Shown: positions 36,205 through 45,824 of the stretch, piece by piece
How positions within the stretch are numbered: the stretch's first letter is position 1
Layout: each line of letters starts with the position of its first letter
Source of the DNA: Helcococcus bovis
GTDB taxonomy: Bacteria > Bacillota > Clostridia > Tissierellales > Peptoniphilaceae
Length of the DNA stretch: 64,000 nucleotides
Reading direction: 5' to 3' (one strand)
Assembly (NCBI RefSeq): GCF_046035435.1
Contig: NZ_JBFNFH010000002.1
The notes under the pieces: generated by a model
The model's database searches: none
Seen by the model: only the letters and a program-made list of their open reading frames with translations
What the model was told of the DNA's origin: nothing
Program-made: the position numbers and the translations under genes

Positions 36205-38849
36205 AATATGTATACAGTTTCGATGAAGGCAAAAAAGAAATGAGAAGCCTTCTAGGTGGTAAAGGTGCAAACTTAGCGGAAATGACAAGACTTGGTATAA
36301 ATGTACCATTTGGTTTTACAGTTACTACTGAAGCATGTACAAGATACTATCAAGAAAATAAAACATTATGGGAAGATCTTGTAACTGAAATCGAAAAAAA
36401 TGTAAAAAAAACAGAAGAAAAATTAGGCAAGAAATTTGGAGATAACGAAAATCCCCTACTATTCTCAGTTAGATCAGGTGCTGTAATATCCATGCCAGGT
36501 ATGATGGATACAGTATTAAACTTAGGGTTAAATGATATTTCAGTAGAAGGTTTAGCAAAACACACAGAAAATCCAAGATTTGCATATGACTCATATAGAA
36601 GATTTATTCAAATGTTCTCAGATGTTTCAAAAGGAATTGACAAAGAATTATTTGAAGAAGTATTAGCAGATGAAAAAGAAAAAGCTGGCGTAGAATTAGA
36701 TAAAGACTTATCTGCAGAAAGCTTAAAAGAAGTTGTAAAAAGATATAAAGAAATCTACAAGAAAGAAATGGGAGAAGAATTTCCACAAGAACCAGAAAGA
36801 CAACTTTTAGATGCTGTTGCCGCAGTATTTGCATCATGGAACAACGAAAGAGCTATTTTATATAGAAAATTAAATGGTATCCCTCATGATTTAGGAACAG
36901 CAGTTAACGTACAATCAATGGTATTTGGTAATGGTGGAGATACATCAGGTACAGGGGTAGCATTTACAAGAAATCCTGCAACAGGTGAAAAAGCATTATT
37001 TGGTGAATATTTAATGAATGCTCAAGGTGAAGACGTTGTTGCTGGTATAAGAACACCAAGTCATATTTCTGAATTAGAAACACAAATGCCTGAAGTATAT
37101 AGACAATTCTTTGAAACAGGTCAAATATTAGAAAAACACTATAGGGATATGCAAGACTTAGAGTTTACAATTGAAAATGGTAAACTATTCATTTTACAAA
37201 CAAGAAATGGTAAGAGAACAGCTGAAGCAGCTGTAAATATCGCTGTAGATTTAGTTGAAGAAGGATTAAGAACAAAAGATGAAGCATTGATGATGATTGA
37301 ACCAAATCAATTAGATCAATTGCTACACCCTACTTTCGATAAAAAAGCTATGGACAAAGCTCCAGTATTAACAAAAGGTTTAGCAGCATCACCAGGTGCA
37401 GCATCAGGTTACATTTCATTTAGTGCAACAGATGCTATGTTAAGAAATGCTAAAAAAGAAGCTGTAATTTTAGTAAGAACAGAAACATCACCTGAAGATT
37501 TACAAGGTATGGATTCTGCTAAAGGAATTTTAACATCTCGTGGTGGTATGACATCTCACGCAGCTGTAGTTGCTCGTGGTATGGGTAAATGCTGTATCGC
37601 AGGTGCACATGAAATAAAAGTAAATGAAAAGGAAAAAACAGTTACAATTAAAGATAAAGTTCTTGGAGAAGGAGATATTATCTCATTAGATGGTTCAACA
37701 GGTATAGTTTACGAAGGTAAATTAGAAACAAGAGATCCAGAATTATCAGGAAAATTTGCTACATTTATGTCATGGGCTGATGAGGTAAGAAGATTACAAG
37801 TTAGAGCAAATGCTGATACTCCTCACGATGTACAACAAGCTTTAGATTTAGGAGCAGAAGGTGTTGGTTTATGTCGTACAGAGCATATGTTCTTCGCAGA
37901 AGACAGAATTAACGCTGTACGTGAAATGATTCTTTCAAAAACATTAGAACAAAGAAAGAAAGCATTAGCTAAGATTGAACCAATTCAAGAAGAAGACTTC
38001 TATCAAATCTACAAAGTTGCAGATGGTAGATCAGTTACAATTCGTCTATTAGATCCACCTCTACATGAATTTGTTCCTCACACAGATGAAGATATCGCTA
38101 TAGTTGCTAAAGAACTAGGTGTAACAATTTTAGAACAAAAGAAAGCTATTGATGATTTACATGAAGTAAACCCAATGTTAGGTCACAGAGGTTTAAGATT
38201 GGCTATTACATTCCCTGAAATCTATCAAATGCAAGCAAGAGCAATCATGAGAGCTGCATTAAGATTACATGATGAAGGTGTTAATGTAATACCTGAAATC
38301 ATGATTCCTCTAGCAGGTGATGCTAAAGAATTATCAGTTGTAGCAGATTCAATTAAAGATGAAGTTGAAAATATTTTTGCTGAAAAAGGCAAAACAATTG
38401 AATATCATGTTGGTACAATGATTGAAATTCCAAGAGCTACATTATTAGCTGATGAAATTGCTAATGTTGCAGAATTCTTCTCATTTGGTACAAATGACTT
38501 GACACAAATGACATATGGATTCTCTAGAGATGACGCTGGAAAATTCTTATCACAATACTTAGATGATGGTATATTTGAAAAAGATCCATTCCAAGTAGTT
38601 GACCAAAAAGGTGTTGGTAAATTAATGAAGAATGCAGTAAAATTAGGTAGACAAACAAGACCAGGAATCAAACTTGGTGTTTGTGGTGAACATGGTGGTG
38701 AACCAACATCTGTTGCATTCTTTGATGAATTAGGTTTAGATTATGTTTCTTGTTCTCCATTTAGAGTTCCAATCTCAAGATTGGCAGCAGCACAAAAAAC
38801 ATTAAAGGATAAACAACTAAAAATGACTAGAATCATGGATGCATTCTAA
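36201..38849 (+). CDS. ppdK: pyruvate, phosphate dikinase
   Basis: An 882-residue enzyme interconverting pyruvate, ATP and phosphate with PEP, AMP and pyrophosphate, a central glycolytic step in many anaerobes. The N-terminal nucleotide-binding domain starts with GGKGANLAEMTRLG. The phosphohistidine domain has GGMTSHAAVVARGMGK with catalytic His453 and the regulatory Thr two residues earlier. The C-terminal TIM barrel has GLCRTEHMFF and LGVCGEHGGEP. The length is typical. It is coupled to its regulator gene upstream and followed by a terminator. Confidence 0.96.
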   Translation: MKYVYSFDEGKKEMRSLLGGKGANLAEMTRLGINVPFGFTVTTEACTRYYQENKTLWEDLVTEIEKNVKKTEEKLGKKFGDNENPLLFSVRSGAVISMPGMMDTVLNLGLNDISVEGLAKHTENPRFAYDSYRRFIQMFSDVSKGIDKELFEEVLADEKEKAGVELDKDLSAESLKEVVKRYKEIYKKEMGEEFPQEPERQLLDAVAAVFASWNNERAILYRKLNGIPHDLGTAVNVQSMVFGNGGDTSGTGVAFTRNPATGEKALFGEYLMNAQGEDVVAGIRTPSHISELETQMPEVYRQFFETGQILEKHYRDMQDLEFTIENGKLFILQTRNGKRTAEAAVNIAVDLVEEGLRTKDEALMMIEPNQLDQLLHPTFDKKAMDKAPVLTKGLAASPGAASGYISFSATDAMLRNAKKEAVILVRTETSPEDLQGMDSAKGILTSRGGMTSHAAVVARGMGKCCIAGAHEIKVNEKEKTVTIKDKVLGEGDIISLDGSTGIVYEGKLETRDPELSGKFATFMSWADEVRRLQVRANADTPHDVQQALDLGAEGVGLCRTEHMFFAEDRINAVREMILSKTLEQRKKALAKIEPIQEEDFYQIYKVADGRSVTIRLLDPPLHEFVPHTDEDIAIVAKELGVTILEQKKAIDDLHEVNPMLGHRGLRLAITFPEIYQMQARAIMRAALRLHDEGVNVIPEIMIPLAGDAKELSVVADSIKDEVENIFAEKGKTIEYHVGTMIEIPRATLLADEIANVAEFFSFGTNDLTQMTYGFSRDDAGKFLSQYLDDGIFEKDPFQVVDQKGVGKLMKNAVKLGRQTRPGIKLGVCGEHGGEPTSVAFFDELGLDYVSCSPFRVPISRLAAAQKTLKDKQLKMTRIMDAF

Positions 38850-38861
38850 TATCAATAAGTA

Positions 38862-38893
38862 AAAAGGCTTGGAAATAACCAAGCCTTTTCTAT
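38862..38893 (+). terminator. intrinsic terminator of ppdK
   Basis: AAAAGGCTTGG (38862-38872) pairs with CCAAGCCTTTT (38879-38889) across a six-base loop, then continues TCTATTT. Confidence 0.85.
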
Positions 38894-38960
38894 TTAATCT
38901 TCTTATTTTACCAAATTTTTATATCTAACTCTTCTATTCCTTAATTCTGAAATTTATTTT

Positions 38961-39986
38961 CTAAATATAATCACTTTTATATCTATCAAATGATTTACCC
39001 ATATGATATGCCATAGCTCTCCTTGCATCATCATTTTTTCTAGATACTATAGCATTATATATAGCTAAATGCTCATTGTATATAGCTTCAATTTCTGATA
39101 TATCTTGCATTCCTGATTTTGACATGCTTTTTAGTAAATTCTGAATACTTAATATTTGTGATATTATAACTGTATTTCCTGAACATTCAGCTATTGCTAT
39201 ATGAAATTTCATATCTAAATCTAAAAATTTTCTAAAATCTTTTTCTCTATAAGATTTATTAATTTCATCAATAATTAATTTTAAATTGTTAAGTTTTTCT
39301 TTATCAACAGAAAAAGCTGCAAGCTCTGCTGCCTTTTCTTCTAATATTGATCTAACTTGCAATACATCATATATTTGTTTGTAATTCATAAACAAAGACC
39401 ATGTAAGTGGTACATCAAAAAAATTTGATTCTTGATCACTTATATATGAACCTTGACCATGTCTAATATTTATCATGCCCATTATTTCTAAAACTTTTAA
39501 AGCTTCTCTGAGAGCTGACCTCCCAACATCCATTTTTTCTGCCAGTTTTCTATCAGATTCAATTTTATCTCCTTTTTTGAGATTACCTTTAAGCATCTCC
39601 TCAGCAAAATATAGAGTAAGTCTATTTACTAAATTTGTAACTGATTTATTTTTTTTGTTCTTTGCTAAACTAAAATCTTCTACATTTATATTGTATTGAT
39701 TTTCAATAATACCCAAAAAATCCATCTTATCATATGTGAATATCAAATTATTAATTCCTAAAATTGAAGAAACTTTAGATATAATATCATCTAATATTAC
39801 TCCTCCTTTATTTTCAATATTTGATAATGTAGATACGCTTATTTCTGGATATCCATCATCATTAGATAAAAAATCTTTAATAAATTCTTTTTGAGTCATG
39901 TTTAAAAACAATCTCAAATTTTTAAGATTGTTTTTTTTATTTATTAAATTTTTTTTAAGTTGATCTTTATTTTCTTTAATTAACAA
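38961..39986 (-). CDS. XRE-GntR/FadR (FCD) fusion regulator, probable control of allantoin genes
   Basis: A 341-residue protein with two DNA-binding modules. Residues about 18-80 look like an XRE/Cro helix-turn-helix (LRLFLNMTQKEF, then VSTLSNIENKGG). A GntR winged helix follows at about 110-175 (GDKIESDRKLAEKMDVGRSALREALK cut here only as KIESDRKLAEK and SALREALKVLE, then IRHGQGSYI). Residues 185-335 form an FCD ligand domain with metal-binding Asp and His residues in DMKFHIAIAECSGN, YNEHLAIYN and AMAYHMGK. The start is TTG at 39986 with GAAGGAAG upstream; the first ATG would cut the XRE helix. It lies 23 bases after the LctP gene and is last of the allE-allD-fdrA/allG-lctP run, so it probably senses a pathway intermediate. 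Confidence 0.8.
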   Translation of the reverse strand: MLIKENKDQLKKNLINKKNNLKNLRLFLNMTQKEFIKDFLSNDDGYPEISVSTLSNIENKGGVILDDIISKVSSILGINNLIFTYDKMDFLGIIENQYNINVEDFSLAKNKKNKSVTNLVNRLTLYFAEEMLKGNLKKGDKIESDRKLAEKMDVGRSALREALKVLEIMGMINIRHGQGSYISDQESNFFDVPLTWSLFMNYKQIYDVLQVRSILEEKAAELAAFSVDKEKLNNLKLIIDEINKSYREKDFRKFLDLDMKFHIAIAECSGNTVIISQILSIQNLLKSMSKSGMQDISEIEAIYNEHLAIYNAIVSRKNDDARRAMAYHMGKSFDRYKSDYI

Positions 39987-40009
39987 ATTTTGCTTCCTTC
40001 ATAAATATA

Positions 40010-41620
40010 TTAAAAAATTAAACTGCGAACTAAAACAAATATACCAAATAATAATATCACAGGTAATGAAATAGGCATAATCTTCTTCATAACATTTCCT
40101 TCCTCACCTGCTATATTCGCTGTTGTTGTACCTAATACTATATTACTTGGACTTAGTGATGCTCCAACTGATGCTCCTGATGTTTGAGCTGCCAATAAAA
40201 ATGAAGAATTCGTTGATAGAAGATTAGCAGTTGTAAGCTGAAATTGCCCAAATAAAATATTAGAACTCATATTACTTCCAGTAATAAATGTTCCTAAAAA
40301 CCCGACAAATGGCGATAAAATTAAGTATTTTGTCCCTAGAACAGAAACTATTCCCATAGCCATCACTTGAATTTGGCCTGTACCTCCCATAACTTTTGAC
40401 ATTATTATCAAAGATAAAACAGAAATCGAAGACGGTAGCGCCATTTTAAATGAATTTTTCACTATAGTTACTATTTGTTGAGTTTTAATCCAACCTTTAG
40501 AAATATAATACCACAAGCCAACTAAAGACGAAACTAACAAAAAGAAACTTGCATGAGTGAATGGTGTAATTGGTGCGTATTTTTCAATAGAAGGATTAAC
40601 AAATCCATATTCAGTAACTGTTTCAGGAAAAGCAAATCCTATTTGCACTTTAGACAATACATCATTTAATGGTTTTATCACTAGTAAACCTAAAGTAAGC
40701 AAGGATAAAACAATGTATGGAATAAATGCTTGTAATAAGCTCATATCAATTTTAATACTACTTTCTTCTACTTCTTGGTTTCTATCCATTATTAAGGAAT
40801 CACTTATTTTCCATGGAGTATTGTATGTTTTTAATTTAGACAATAAAATGACCGAAAAAAGTGCAACTGCGGATGGTATAAATGTTGCAAGAGTAGTATT
40901 AATTCGGGTAAATAAAAGTTGTCCTCCACCCATTATTAAAGATATAACTGTTATAGCCGGTAATCCTTTTTTTACACCTTCCATCTTGCCATAAGTCCAA
41001 GATGTAACTAGACCTATTATTATAATCCAAAACAATAACATTACTCCTGCCCAAAACGCTGTAAATTGATATTCAGGGCTTCCTGGTTGCATATTTGTTG
41101 TTAAAGCTAAAGCATCCCATGCCGCAGCAAGAGTTCCAAAAGTATTCCCCCAAGATTGTCCAATAAGCGCAATAAAAACAGCATAAACAGGTTTTACTCC
41201 AAGTCCTATAAGCAATGGTGCTCCTACAGCTACTGGCACTCCAAATCCTGTAATTCCTTGTAGAAAACTTACAAAAACCCAACCAATAGAAATTATCGCA
41301 AGTAATTCATTTGGTATAAAATGACTTATTTTGTTTTTTATAACATTAAATGCATTTGCAGCTACTCCAACTTGATAAAGCAAAATAGCAGTTACTATTA
41401 TCAACAATATTGTAATAGATGACCATGCTCCTTTTATAATTTCATAAGCTATTAATTCTTTGCTTCCTTTGTAAATAAAAAAACCTGTTAAAGTTGCAAT
41501 AATAAGACCAATTACAGCTGCTTTAGATGCTTTCATATTTAAAAAAACAAGAAGGATAATTAATATAATTACTGGTAATAACGCAACAAACCAATTAGTA
41601 AAATTTACTGGAATATTCAT
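40010..41620 (-). CDS. LctP-family transporter, candidate oxamate exporter
   Basis: A 536-residue membrane protein of the L-lactate permease family, with about 13 predicted helices and the family segments FLQGITGFGVPVAVGAP, GQSWGNTFGTLAAAWDAL and FITGSNMSSNILFG. Known members carry lactate or glycolate. Here it sits between the FdrA-AllG fusion gene and the regulator, in the allantoin cluster. The expected end product, oxamate, is an isostere of pyruvate and a close analogue of lactate, so oxamate export (or exchange) is inferred. Lactate or glycolate transport unrelated to allantoin cannot be excluded. RBS GGGGGG precedes the ATG. Confidence 0.8.
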   Translation of the reverse strand: MNIPVNFTNWFVALLPVIILIILLVFLNMKASKAAVIGLIIATLTGFFIYKGSKELIAYEIIKGAWSSITILLIIVTAILLYQVGVAANAFNVIKNKISHFIPNELLAIISIGWVFVSFLQGITGFGVPVAVGAPLLIGLGVKPVYAVFIALIGQSWGNTFGTLAAAWDALALTTNMQPGSPEYQFTAFWAGVMLLFWIIIIGLVTSWTYGKMEGVKKGLPAITVISLIMGGGQLLFTRINTTLATFIPSAVALFSVILLSKLKTYNTPWKISDSLIMDRNQEVEESSIKIDMSLLQAFIPYIVLSLLTLGLLVIKPLNDVLSKVQIGFAFPETVTEYGFVNPSIEKYAPITPFTHASFFLLVSSLVGLWYYISKGWIKTQQIVTIVKNSFKMALPSSISVLSLIIMSKVMGGTGQIQVMAMGIVSVLGTKYLILSPFVGFLGTFITGSNMSSNILFGQFQLTTANLLSTNSSFLLAAQTSGASVGASLSPSNIVLGTTTANIAGEEGNVMKKIMPISLPVILLFGIFVLVRSLIF

Positions 41621-41646
41621 ATTCCCCCCTTTTTAGTCTTAATTTA

Positions 41647-41685
41647 AAAGGATTTCATAAAATATACACATATATGAAATCCTTT
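41647..41685. other. intergenic hairpin between fdrA/allG fusion gene and lctP-like gene
   Basis: A 13-bp perfect inverted repeat, AAAGGATTTCATA (41647-41659) with TATGAAATCCTTT (41673-41685). In the minus-strand direction of transcription it lacks a clear T-run, so it may be a partial terminator or mRNA-stability element that sets lctP expression apart from the fusion gene. Confidence 0.55.
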
Positions 41686-41744
41686 AAGTTTTTTTATTTC
41701 TATATAAATTTATTAAAAAGTTTAATTTACTAAAAATATTAAAT

Positions 41745-44700
41745 TTAATAACCTAATTTTTTAGCATAAGCTAATATTGCTTTCTTAAAACAATCCAATG
41801 GTGGATGAACTGTACCAGCTCCTATTTGTCCAAAACCTGGAGTTTTATGAGCAATTCCTGTATTGATTACTGGAGTAATGCCTTTTTCCGCAACAAGTTT
41901 TGCATCCAATCCCACAACTGAGCCTTTAAAATCCCAAGTTGGAATAATAAAGTTAGGATTATGGTCAATATAGATTTCTGTCATTTCATTACTTGTATTA
42001 AGAGCATCTTGGAATCCACCTGAACCAACAAACCTTGTAACAGCAGGTGCTGCAATCATTGCTACTCCACCAACTCCAAGAGTTTCTGTAATGGCACTAT
42101 CACCTATATCAGGACACCCATCTTCAGCGTCATACCCTGTAAAATATAACCCTTGAGGAGTATTTACAGGTCCAGTGAACCATTCATCCCCCATACCAGC
42201 AATTCTAATACCAAATTCTACACCATTTCTACACATAGCTGTTACTACTGTTCCATCAGAATCTTTTCTAGCTCCATCCATTATAGCTTTGCTTGCTGCC
42301 ATCATAATGTTTAAGAAGAATTGATCTGTATCAGCTAAGAATTTCATTACATCATATCTGTCAGTTTCATCCATATCCATTTTAGAAATTATAGGTGCCA
42401 TTTCTTTAAAGAATGTTAATGATGCAGCTATATTTCTTTGGTGGAACTCATCTCCCATAGCTATAGATTTAGCTACCATAGGATTGATTGGAAGTCCTCC
42501 TTCTATAGATCTTACAGCTTTTCCTAATGTTGGTCCTAAAACATCTCTCATCCATTCAAGTCTATCAACAACTTCTTTTGAATAAGCTCCAAATCTTAAA
42601 ACCTTACCAATACCTTCGTTCATTGTACAATATGCGTAATTATTATGTGTTTCATTGTAAACAACCCATACTGGCATATTAGCAGTAGTTATTCCACCCA
42701 TAGGCCCTACAGCATTTACATGATGACATGGTATAAATTTAATTTCTCCTGATTCAAGTAATTTTACAGCATCATCTTCATTGTCTGCCCATTTTTCAAA
42801 TAAAGTTGCTCCTATACATGAACCTTTTACTGTAGGAGGCATATCCTTGTATTCAATTGGTGGACCAGCATGCAATATAACTTTTCCATCATTTAATTCT
42901 TTTATAACATCTTTAGATAAAACATTATCCTTTAATACAGGCTGTGCAGCTATTACTTTAGAAATTGTTTTTTTATTTTCATCTTCAACATTTACTTCTT
43001 TATAGTTTCTTATAAAGTTAATAGCTTTCATTAACTCTAAGTCGCCACCTGCTGGAGGTCTCCAATCATATTGAACAACTTCTGCTCCAAACTTATCAAC
43101 TACTTCAGCAAAACTCTTTAGTCCGATATTTATTGCTACTGGTTTTTCTACTAACATTTTTTGTAGCTTTTCTGATGGTTTAGATTCAAATTGCTTAACA
43201 CCTTCAACAGCTTTAACTTCTTTATGATTTTCTTCAAAATCACTTCCAATCAAGTTTAATGCAGCTTTTACAGCAAGTTTATTTGTTTCTTCTATAATAA
43301 TTCCTGCATCCTTTAATTTCTTAACTTGTTCGTCGTAGTTTTGAGGATCTTTTCTTGTACCACATACTGTTGCAACAAAGTAAACTTTTCTTCCCTCTTC
43401 TTTTGATTTATCTTGTAATTGTTTTATTCCTGGAAGTAATGCTCCAGCCATATCTTCATGAGAACCATAACCTAAAACTACATCAAACAAAATTACACCT
43501 GTTTTGGGGTCATCTAAAGCTTCCGTCATTGATTCAATTCTCTTTCTTGGATCAATCATTGGATGAGGTCTTCCTTGAGTATACATATCATCACCAAGGT
43601 CTATTACTACGTGTCCTTCATGGTTTAACATATACCCTTGTTCTTTTTTAGAAGAAGTTTCTAATTTTAAACCATCTTTAATTAGCATAGCTGCTTCGCC
43701 AGCAAGAGTCCCACCTGAATAATAAGCCTTAATAGTCTTATTGTCAGATTTATCAAAATGCTCAACATCACTAATGCATAATTTTCCTTCTTCAACCTCT
43801 TTATTTCTTAATATGCTTACTGCTAATCTAGCTGCTTCATCTAGTGTATAAGCATGATAAAAGTTTTCTTCATGATATTCTGGTTTTTCTCCTAAGAATA
43901 AAGTAACTACAGGTTTTTTATAAGATTTTAATCTTTCATTTACTTTATCTCTTACAGATTTTGCTGGTGGCTTTGATATAACAATTAAGACTTCAATATT
44001 TTCATCATATTCAGTAGCATCAATTACATCCATCATTGTAATACCACCTACTTCTTCAGATAAGTCTCTACCACCTATACCTATAGCATTTGTTACTCCT
44101 TCTCCAAGTCTATCAATAATTGTAGTCAACTCTTGAATTCCTGTACCTGAAGCACCTATAATCCCAATTTTCCCTGGAGAAACGTTGTTAGTAAATGCTA
44201 CTGGAACAGAATTAATTATACCCGTCCCACAGTCAGGTCCCATAACAACAAGACCAAGTTTGTGTGCTTTTTCCTTTAATCTTTTCTCTTCTTCAATAGA
44301 AACATTGTCAGAAAACATAAATACATTCATGCCTTCATCTAAGGCTATATCTGCTTCCATACCTGCATATGTTCCAGAAGTAGATATAATCGCAAGGTCA
44401 GCATTTGGTAACTGTTCTAATGCAGAATCCCAAGATTTTACAACTTGCATTCCATCATTCTTTTTGTTTTTCTTTTTTTGATCTTCAAAGAATTTATCCA
44501 TTTCTTCAAGTATTGTATCCATTACTTCATCTTCATCAACATCTGCAACTATTACCATGTCATTTGCTGTAGCTGCTAATAATTCAGGTGTTTCTAATCC
44601 ACTTTGTTTAAAAATATCTTTATTAGCTGGTGTCCCCATCATTATGGAAACTTTTTTTACATTTTCTAAGTTTGAAATATGATTTGTTAAAAGCATAAGT

Positions 44701-44747
44701 ACAACAGAATCATTATACATACCTTCTTTAACTATTGTTTTAAGCAT
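41745..44747 (-). CDS. fdrA: fused FdrA-YlbE protein (AllF-AllG), oxamate carbamoyltransferase subunits
   Basis: A 1000-residue protein joining two subunits that are separate in Escherichia coli. Residues 1 to about 520 are FdrA, a succinyl-CoA-synthetase-like protein: GPDCGTGIINSVPVAFTN, GIIGASGTGIQELTT, YYSGGTLAGEAAML and DVVLGYGSHEDMAGALLP. From about 535 to the end it is YlbE/DUF1116: VQYDWRPPAGGD, HAGPPIEYKDMPPTVKG, FIPCHHVNAVGPMGGIT and GMGDEWFTGPVNTPQG. Together with the DUF2877 protein (AllH) these subunits turn oxalurate and phosphate into oxamate and carbamoyl phosphate in fermentative allantoin breakdown. A linker near 515-540 connects the halves without a stop or frameshift. It is 18 bases after allD, and GGAGGG precedes the ATG. 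Confidence 0.88.
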   Translation of the reverse strand: MLKTIVKEGMYNDSVVLMLLTNHISNLENVKKVSIMMGTPANKDIFKQSGLETPELLAATANDMVIVADVDEDEVMDTILEEMDKFFEDQKKKNKKNDGMQVVKSWDSALEQLPNADLAIISTSGTYAGMEADIALDEGMNVFMFSDNVSIEEEKRLKEKAHKLGLVVMGPDCGTGIINSVPVAFTNNVSPGKIGIIGASGTGIQELTTIIDRLGEGVTNAIGIGGRDLSEEVGGITMMDVIDATEYDENIEVLIVISKPPAKSVRDKVNERLKSYKKPVVTLFLGEKPEYHEENFYHAYTLDEAARLAVSILRNKEVEEGKLCISDVEHFDKSDNKTIKAYYSGGTLAGEAAMLIKDGLKLETSSKKEQGYMLNHEGHVVIDLGDDMYTQGRPHPMIDPRKRIESMTEALDDPKTGVILFDVVLGYGSHEDMAGALLPGIKQLQDKSKEEGRKVYFVATVCGTRKDPQNYDEQVKKLKDAGIIIEETNKLAVKAALNLIGSDFEENHKEVKAVEGVKQFESKPSEKLQKMLVEKPVAINIGLKSFAEVVDKFGAEVVQYDWRPPAGGDLELMKAINFIRNYKEVNVEDENKKTISKVIAAQPVLKDNVLSKDVIKELNDGKVILHAGPPIEYKDMPPTVKGSCIGATLFEKWADNEDDAVKLLESGEIKFIPCHHVNAVGPMGGITTANMPVWVVYNETHNNYAYCTMNEGIGKVLRFGAYSKEVVDRLEWMRDVLGPTLGKAVRSIEGGLPINPMVAKSIAMGDEFHQRNIAASLTFFKEMAPIISKMDMDETDRYDVMKFLADTDQFFLNIMMAASKAIMDGARKDSDGTVVTAMCRNGVEFGIRIAGMGDEWFTGPVNTPQGLYFTGYDAEDGCPDIGDSAITETLGVGGVAMIAAPAVTRFVGSGGFQDALNTSNEMTEIYIDHNPNFIIPTWDFKGSVVGLDAKLVAEKGITPVINTGIAHKTPGFGQIGAGTVHPPLDCFKKAILAYAKKLGY

Positions 44748-44765
44748 TTTCCCTCCGTAATTATA

Positions 44766-45815
44766 CTATTCAGCAAATCTGTTCTTATTATCATATCTAT
44801 TATAATGAACATCCTCACTCTTCAAGTAATCCAAAATTTCATCTACAACTTCAATACCTTCTCTATCAGATACTTCTTTTCTTATTATTGCTCTCTCTCC
44901 TGGATAATATACTTTATCATATCCTGTTGCAGGTTTAGAATTATTTAATTCTGTCATACTCTTAGATATGTTTTCTAAAAATGCATCTTTATCTCCAAAC
45001 TTTGCTGGATCCATAACAAGAAGAAATTGTCCTAACTCTCTACCTTTAGAAAGATCTTTATACATTGAACTTACACCTGCACCAAATGGAAGTCCTAGTA
45101 GAATTCCTGAAAAAATATCTACCATCATCATTAAACCATATCCTTTTGGTCCAGCTATTGGTAATAAAGAATTTACTTTATTTGGATCTGTAACTGGATC
45201 TCCATTTTCATCTACAGCCCAAGTGTCTGGAATTTTTTCTCCCTTTGCTTTTTTATCTAAAATTTTCCCCCAAGCTTGAACAGTAGTTGCCATATCGAAT
45301 ACAATTATTCTTCCGTCTTTAGAAGGTGCTGAAAAAGCTATCGGATTAGTTCCATAATAAGGGTCTGCTCCTCCATAAGGAACTACCATAGGATCTGACT
45401 GACACATACACAAAGCTACCAATCCTTCTTTTGCAGCCATTTCTGTATAATATCCTATAGAGCCTGTATGTGATACATTTCTAACACCTACTACTGCAAT
45501 CCCAGATTTTTTAGCCATTTCTATAGCTTTTTTAGTTGATTCTACAGATGCTACAAAACCTGAACCATTATCAGCCTCAAATATAGCAGAAGCTGGTCCA
45601 GTTTCTTTCCACTCAAAGTTAGGTTTATTATTAATCCCTCCCTTTGCAATTCTTTCTGAATAGTATTCAACTCTTACAGCTCCATGAGAATGATATCCTC
45701 TTTCTTCTGACCACACTAAACACTCAGCAGTTAATTCTGCATCTTTTTTATCCAATCCAGCTTTGTGAAGTTTATTTGTTATTAAATCCTTTAGTTCATC
45801 TCTTGTTATTTTCAT
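44766..45815 (-). CDS. allD: ureidoglycolate dehydrogenase
   Basis: A 349-residue NAD-dependent dehydrogenase of the LDH2/malate dehydrogenase family, oxidising (S)-ureidoglycolate to oxalurate. Family elements are RGYHSHGAVRVEYY, GSGFVASVESTKKAI, VRNVSHTGSIGYY, GTNPIAFSAPS and GPKGYGLMMMVDIFSG. The sequence alone fits several LDH2 enzymes. Its place nine bases after allE and 18 before the FdrA-AllG gene supports AllD. AllD is the branch-point enzyme that sends ureidoglycolate to oxalurate rather than glyoxylate. Confidence 0.9.
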   Translation of the reverse strand: MKITRDELKDLITNKLHKAGLDKKDAELTAECLVWSEERGYHSHGAVRVEYYSERIAKGGINNKPNFEWKETGPASAIFEADNGSGFVASVESTKKAIEMAKKSGIAVVGVRNVSHTGSIGYYTEMAAKEGLVALCMCQSDPMVVPYGGADPYYGTNPIAFSAPSKDGRIIVFDMATTVQAWGKILDKKAKGEKIPDTWAVDENGDPVTDPNKVNSLLPIAGPKGYGLMMMVDIFSGILLGLPFGAGVSSMYKDLSKGRELGQFLLVMDPAKFGDKDAFLENISKSMTELNNSKPATGYDKVYYPGERAIIRKEVSDREGIEVVDEILDYLKSEDVHYNRYDNKNRFAE

Positions 45816-45824
45816 ATATACACC

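Noticed and set aside
40557..40994. 145-codon plus-strand frame inside the LctP gene
   Set aside because: Antisense shadow of a conserved membrane protein with no initiation signal or recognisable family.
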